From: an uncultured Clostridia bacterium
GTDB lineage: Bacteria > Bacillota_A > Clostridia > Christensenellales > Aristaeellaceae
Assembly (NCBI GenBank): GCA_945871545.1
Contig: CAMBWJ010000088.1
Span: 1-7,121, forward strand
DNA: 7,121 nucleotides
Reading direction: 5' to 3'
Shown: positions 5,888 to 7,121 of the stretch, piece after piece
Layout of the letters: the number at the start of each line of letters is the position of its first letter
How positions within the stretch are numbered: the first letter of the stretch is position 1
Program-made: the position numbers and the translations under genes
The notes under the pieces: model-generated
What the model was told of the DNA's origin: nothing
What the model saw: the letters and a program-made list of their open reading frames with translations, nothing else
Database searches by the model: none

Positions 5888-5892
5888 CCTCC
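5888..5892 (-). promoter_or_regulatory. Ribosome binding site that fixes the ROK kinase start
   Basis: GGAGG on the minus strand is 10 nt from the ATG at 5877. The alternative ATG at 5895 lies upstream of this site and has no Shine-Dalgarno of its own. Confidence 0.7.
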
Positions 5893-5921
5893 CATTCTGT
5901 GTAGAAATCGGGATTTTCCTC

Positions 5922-5950
5922 AGGATACCACAGCGCTGCCAGGCTGTCAA
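5922..5950 (-). promoter_or_regulatory. Sigma-A-type promoter of the ROK kinase-GNAT unit
   Basis: On the minus strand a perfect -35 TTGACA (5950-5945) is followed by a 17-bp spacer and a -10 TATCCT (5927-5922, 4 of 6 consensus). Transcription would start near 5915, giving a leader of roughly 40 nt before the start codon at 5877. Confidence 0.65.
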
Positions 5951-5995
5951 CCGACGGTTTTTCCGATAAATTCTGTGAAAATTGAAAAAACCTTG

Positions 5996-6024
5996 TTGCC
6001 TTTTGTGCGAAAGCATGCTATAAT
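5996..6024 (+). promoter_or_regulatory. Promoter of secG with extended -10
   Basis: A perfect -10 TATAAT (6019-6024) is preceded by TGC, making an extended -10 element. A weak -35 TTGCCT (5996-6001) sits at the ideal 17-bp spacing. It faces away from the kinase promoter, so 5878-6065 is a divergent regulatory region. Confidence 0.75.
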
Positions 6025-6065
6025 ACTCAAGTATGTTGCGTTGATACGTTTAAGGAGGATGTCCC

Positions 6066-6482
6066 ATGACCGCTTTGTCCATTGTTCTCGATATCGTACT
6101 GATTCTGATCTCTCTCGTGCTGATTGCCGCAGTGCTCATGCAGCAGGGCCAGCGTCAGGGCCTGGGCGCCATTGCCGGCGGTGCAGAGACGTTCTTTGGC
6201 AAGAATAAGTCCCGCGGCCTGGATGGCAAGCTGCAGAAGATCACCAAGATCGCTGCCGTTGTGTTCATCGTGCTGGCCATCGTCACCACCATCGTTGTCG
6301 CCCACAATGCATCCAGCTCCGCTGCCGTCACCGACGTCAACGCTGCGGTGCAGGAGATTCTTGACGCTGAGAATGCAGCCGCAGCCGATGTCGCCGACGT
6401 CGCTGACGCTGTCGCCGAGGGCGAGACCGAAGCTGCTGCCGAGGGTGAAACTGAAGCCGCTGCCGAGACCGCTGCAAACTGA
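6066..6482 (+). CDS. secG: Preprotein translocase subunit SecG with acidic Ala/Glu-rich tail
   Basis: SecG is the small membrane subunit of the SecYEG protein-export channel. The product has two hydrophobic segments (about 4-25 and 60-79) joined by the conserved cytoplasmic loop LMQQGQRQGLGAIAGGAETF (24-43) followed by FGKNKSRGLDGKL (44-56), which is diagnostic of the family. AAGGAGG (6052-6058) lies 7 nt before the ATG. SecG is usually about 75-80 aa in Gram-positive bacteria; this one is 138 aa because of a 58-residue extension after the second membrane helix. The extension is rich in Ala, Asp and Glu, carries no basic residue, and ends in the tandem AEGETEAA repeat. By the known SecG topology this tail should lie outside the membrane. 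It is expressed alone, with a promoter upstream and a terminator downstream. Confidence 0.93.
   Translation: MTALSIVLDIVLILISLVLIAAVLMQQGQRQGLGAIAGGAETFFGKNKSRGLDGKLQKITKIAAVVFIVLAIVTTIVVAHNASSSAAVTDVNAAVQEILDAENAAAADVADVADAVAEGETEAAAEGETEAAAETAAN
6414..6461 (+). repeat. 24-bp tandem repeat inside the secG tail
   Basis: Two in-frame 24-bp copies (6414-6437 and 6438-6461) each encode AEGETEAA, followed by a partial copy, AETAA. The copies differ at synonymous third positions, so the repeat has aged under selection on the protein or drifted since duplication. The unit can expand or contract without breaking the frame. Confidence 0.8.
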
Positions 6483-6509
6483 CGCGGTTGATTCAACCGG
6501 TTTCAAGGG

Positions 6510-6541
6510 AAGAGAGACGGAAAGCGCCGCCTCTCTTTTCT
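6510..6541 (+). terminator. Rho-independent terminator of secG
   Basis: AAGAGAG (6510-6516) pairs with CTCTCTT (6531-6537). After an A-C mismatch, CGG (6518-6520) pairs with CCG (6527-6529) around AAAGCG. The T-rich end TTTTCTT overlaps and follows the stem. A smaller hairpin, CGGTTG/CAACCG (6485-6499), sits right after the stop codon. Confidence 0.65.
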
Positions 6542-6596
6542 TGCTGTCTGCCGCACAATGTGGCTTCCCCCTGCGGCGCGCAGTAGGATTCTTAAC

Positions 6597-6625
6597 TTGA
6601 CAATCCCCCTGCGCTTTTTTATAAT
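6597..6625 (+). promoter_or_regulatory. Consensus sigma-A promoter of leuS
   Basis: A perfect TTGACA (6597-6602), a 17-bp spacer and a perfect TATAAT (6620-6625). The predicted transcription start is near 6632, exactly where stem I of the T-box begins. A full-consensus promoter suits a gene whose output is limited downstream by attenuation. Confidence 0.9.
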
Positions 6626-6631
6626 GAAAGG

Positions 6632-6851
6632 GCTGAGAAGGAAAGCAGTAGGCGCGCACAGGCCTGAAGAGAATTGCCGGTCGCTGCGAGGCAATGACCG
6701 AACGCGCTGAACTCGTTCCGGAGCATCCCGCCTGAAAGGGTGGGCGGCCGCCACCGTTACCGGTATCAAGCGGATCTGATAGGATCAATAAGAGTGGTAC
6801 CGCGAAAGGCTTGCCTTCCGTCTCTTTACGAGGACGGAGGTTTTTTCTTTT
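6632..6851 (+). ncRNA. T-box leader sensing uncharged tRNA-Leu (specifier CUC)
   Basis: The leader reads tRNA-Leu charging and stops or allows leuS transcription. Stem I shows AGTA (6647-6650), a helix GGCGCG (6651-6656) with CGCGCT (6703-6708), the distal AGAGA bulge (6667-6671), ATTGCC (6673-6678) pairing with GGCAAT (6690-6695), and a basal helix GGAA/TTCC (6640-6643 with 6716-6719). The specifier loop GAACTC places the codon CTC (Leu) at 6712-6714, matching tRNA-Leu with anticodon GAG. The T-box motif AGAGTGGTACCGCG is at 6791-6804, with TGGT (6795-6798) able to pair with an ACCA acceptor end; leucine tRNAs carry A73. The terminator stem CCTTCCGTC (6814-6822) with GACGGAGG (6833-6840), with one unpaired T, is followed by TTTTTTCTTTTT. 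Confidence 0.95.
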
Positions 6852-6891
6852 TCGGGCCGCCTGAAGCATTTCAAAAGGAGCGACTGTCTGC

Positions 6892-7121
6892 ATGAAGAAC
6901 ATTCCCGTCTACAATCCCGCACAGATCGAGGGCAAGTGGCAGCTGCACTGGGAGAACAACCACTCCTTCGCCGCCGAGAAGTCCCACGAAAAGCCGAAGT
7001 TCTATCCGCTGATCGAGTTCCCCTACCCCTCCGGCGCGGGCCTGCACGTGGGCCATCCGCGCTCCAACACGGCCATGGACATCATCGCCCGCAAGCGCCG
7101 CATGGAGGGCTACAACGTGCT
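6892..7121 (+). CDS. leuS: Leucyl-tRNA synthetase, N-terminal part (cut by window end)
   Basis: LeuRS attaches leucine to its tRNAs. The 76 complete codons present contain the class I N-terminal block [15 protein letters not shown] (42-56) with the HIGH-type signature HVGHP (52-56), followed by [16 protein letters not shown]. This reading matches the Bacillus/Clostridia type of LeuRS rather than the enterobacterial type. AAAGGAG (6874-6880) lies 11 nt before the ATG, and the gene follows the leucine T-box terminator by about 40 nt. The editing and anticodon domains lie beyond the window. Confidence 0.95.
   Translation, partial: MKNIPVYNPAQIEGKWQLHWENNHSFAAEKSHEKPKFYPLIEFPYPSGAGLHVGHPRSNTAMDIIARKRRMEGYNV

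Noticed and set aside
4912..6208. Plus-strand frames at 4912-5904 and 5408-6208 opposite the ROK kinase
   Set aside because: Antisense to a gene with all ROK motifs; no ribosome binding site, low-complexity His/Ala/Arg or Ser/Pro-rich translations.
6027..6902. 291-codon minus-strand frame across secG, the T-box and the leuS start
   Set aside because: It covers a real gene, two promoters and a riboswitch on the other strand; the Asp/Gly-rich part is the complement of the secG tail.

Overview
The window looks like the chromosome of a GC-rich Firmicute, most likely a gut-type Clostridia lineage. The evidence is strong GGAGG-type ribosome binding sites, a classical T-box riboswitch in front of leuS, a Bacillus/Clostridia-type LeuRS N-terminus, and consensus sigma-A promoters. 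I cannot place it below class from the sequence alone.

Layout. Positions 1-468 hold no convincing gene but are dense in palindromes and short repeats. Positions 469-4169 form one tight plus-strand operon of four RNA-modification genes: rsmH, a divergent tRNA-guanine transglycosylase (tgt), a full-length member of the Rmt/ArmA 16S rRNA m7G1405 methyltransferase family, and rsmI. The last three overlap by 8 nt at each junction. The operon ends at a palindromic element and a rho-independent terminator (4264-4312). Convergent to it, on the minus strand, is a two-gene unit of a ROK-family sugar kinase followed by a GNAT acetyltransferase, with its own promoter (5922-5950). Divergent from that is secG, with a good extended -10 promoter and a long Ala/Glu-rich tail. 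The window closes with a consensus promoter, a leucine T-box (specifier CUC) and the first 76 codons of leuS.

How the genes fit together. RsmH and RsmI are the two enzymes that make m4Cm at C1402 of 16S rRNA. The Rmt-family protein is predicted to methylate G1405, three nucleotides away, and TGT acts on the anticodon wobble base of tRNA. The operon is therefore a group of enzymes acting around the ribosomal decoding centre. The standout is the Rmt-family gene. The best-known relatives are acquired aminoglycoside-resistance genes or self-protection genes of actinomycete producers, whereas here the gene is translationally coupled inside a housekeeping operon with matching base composition and no mobile element next to it.
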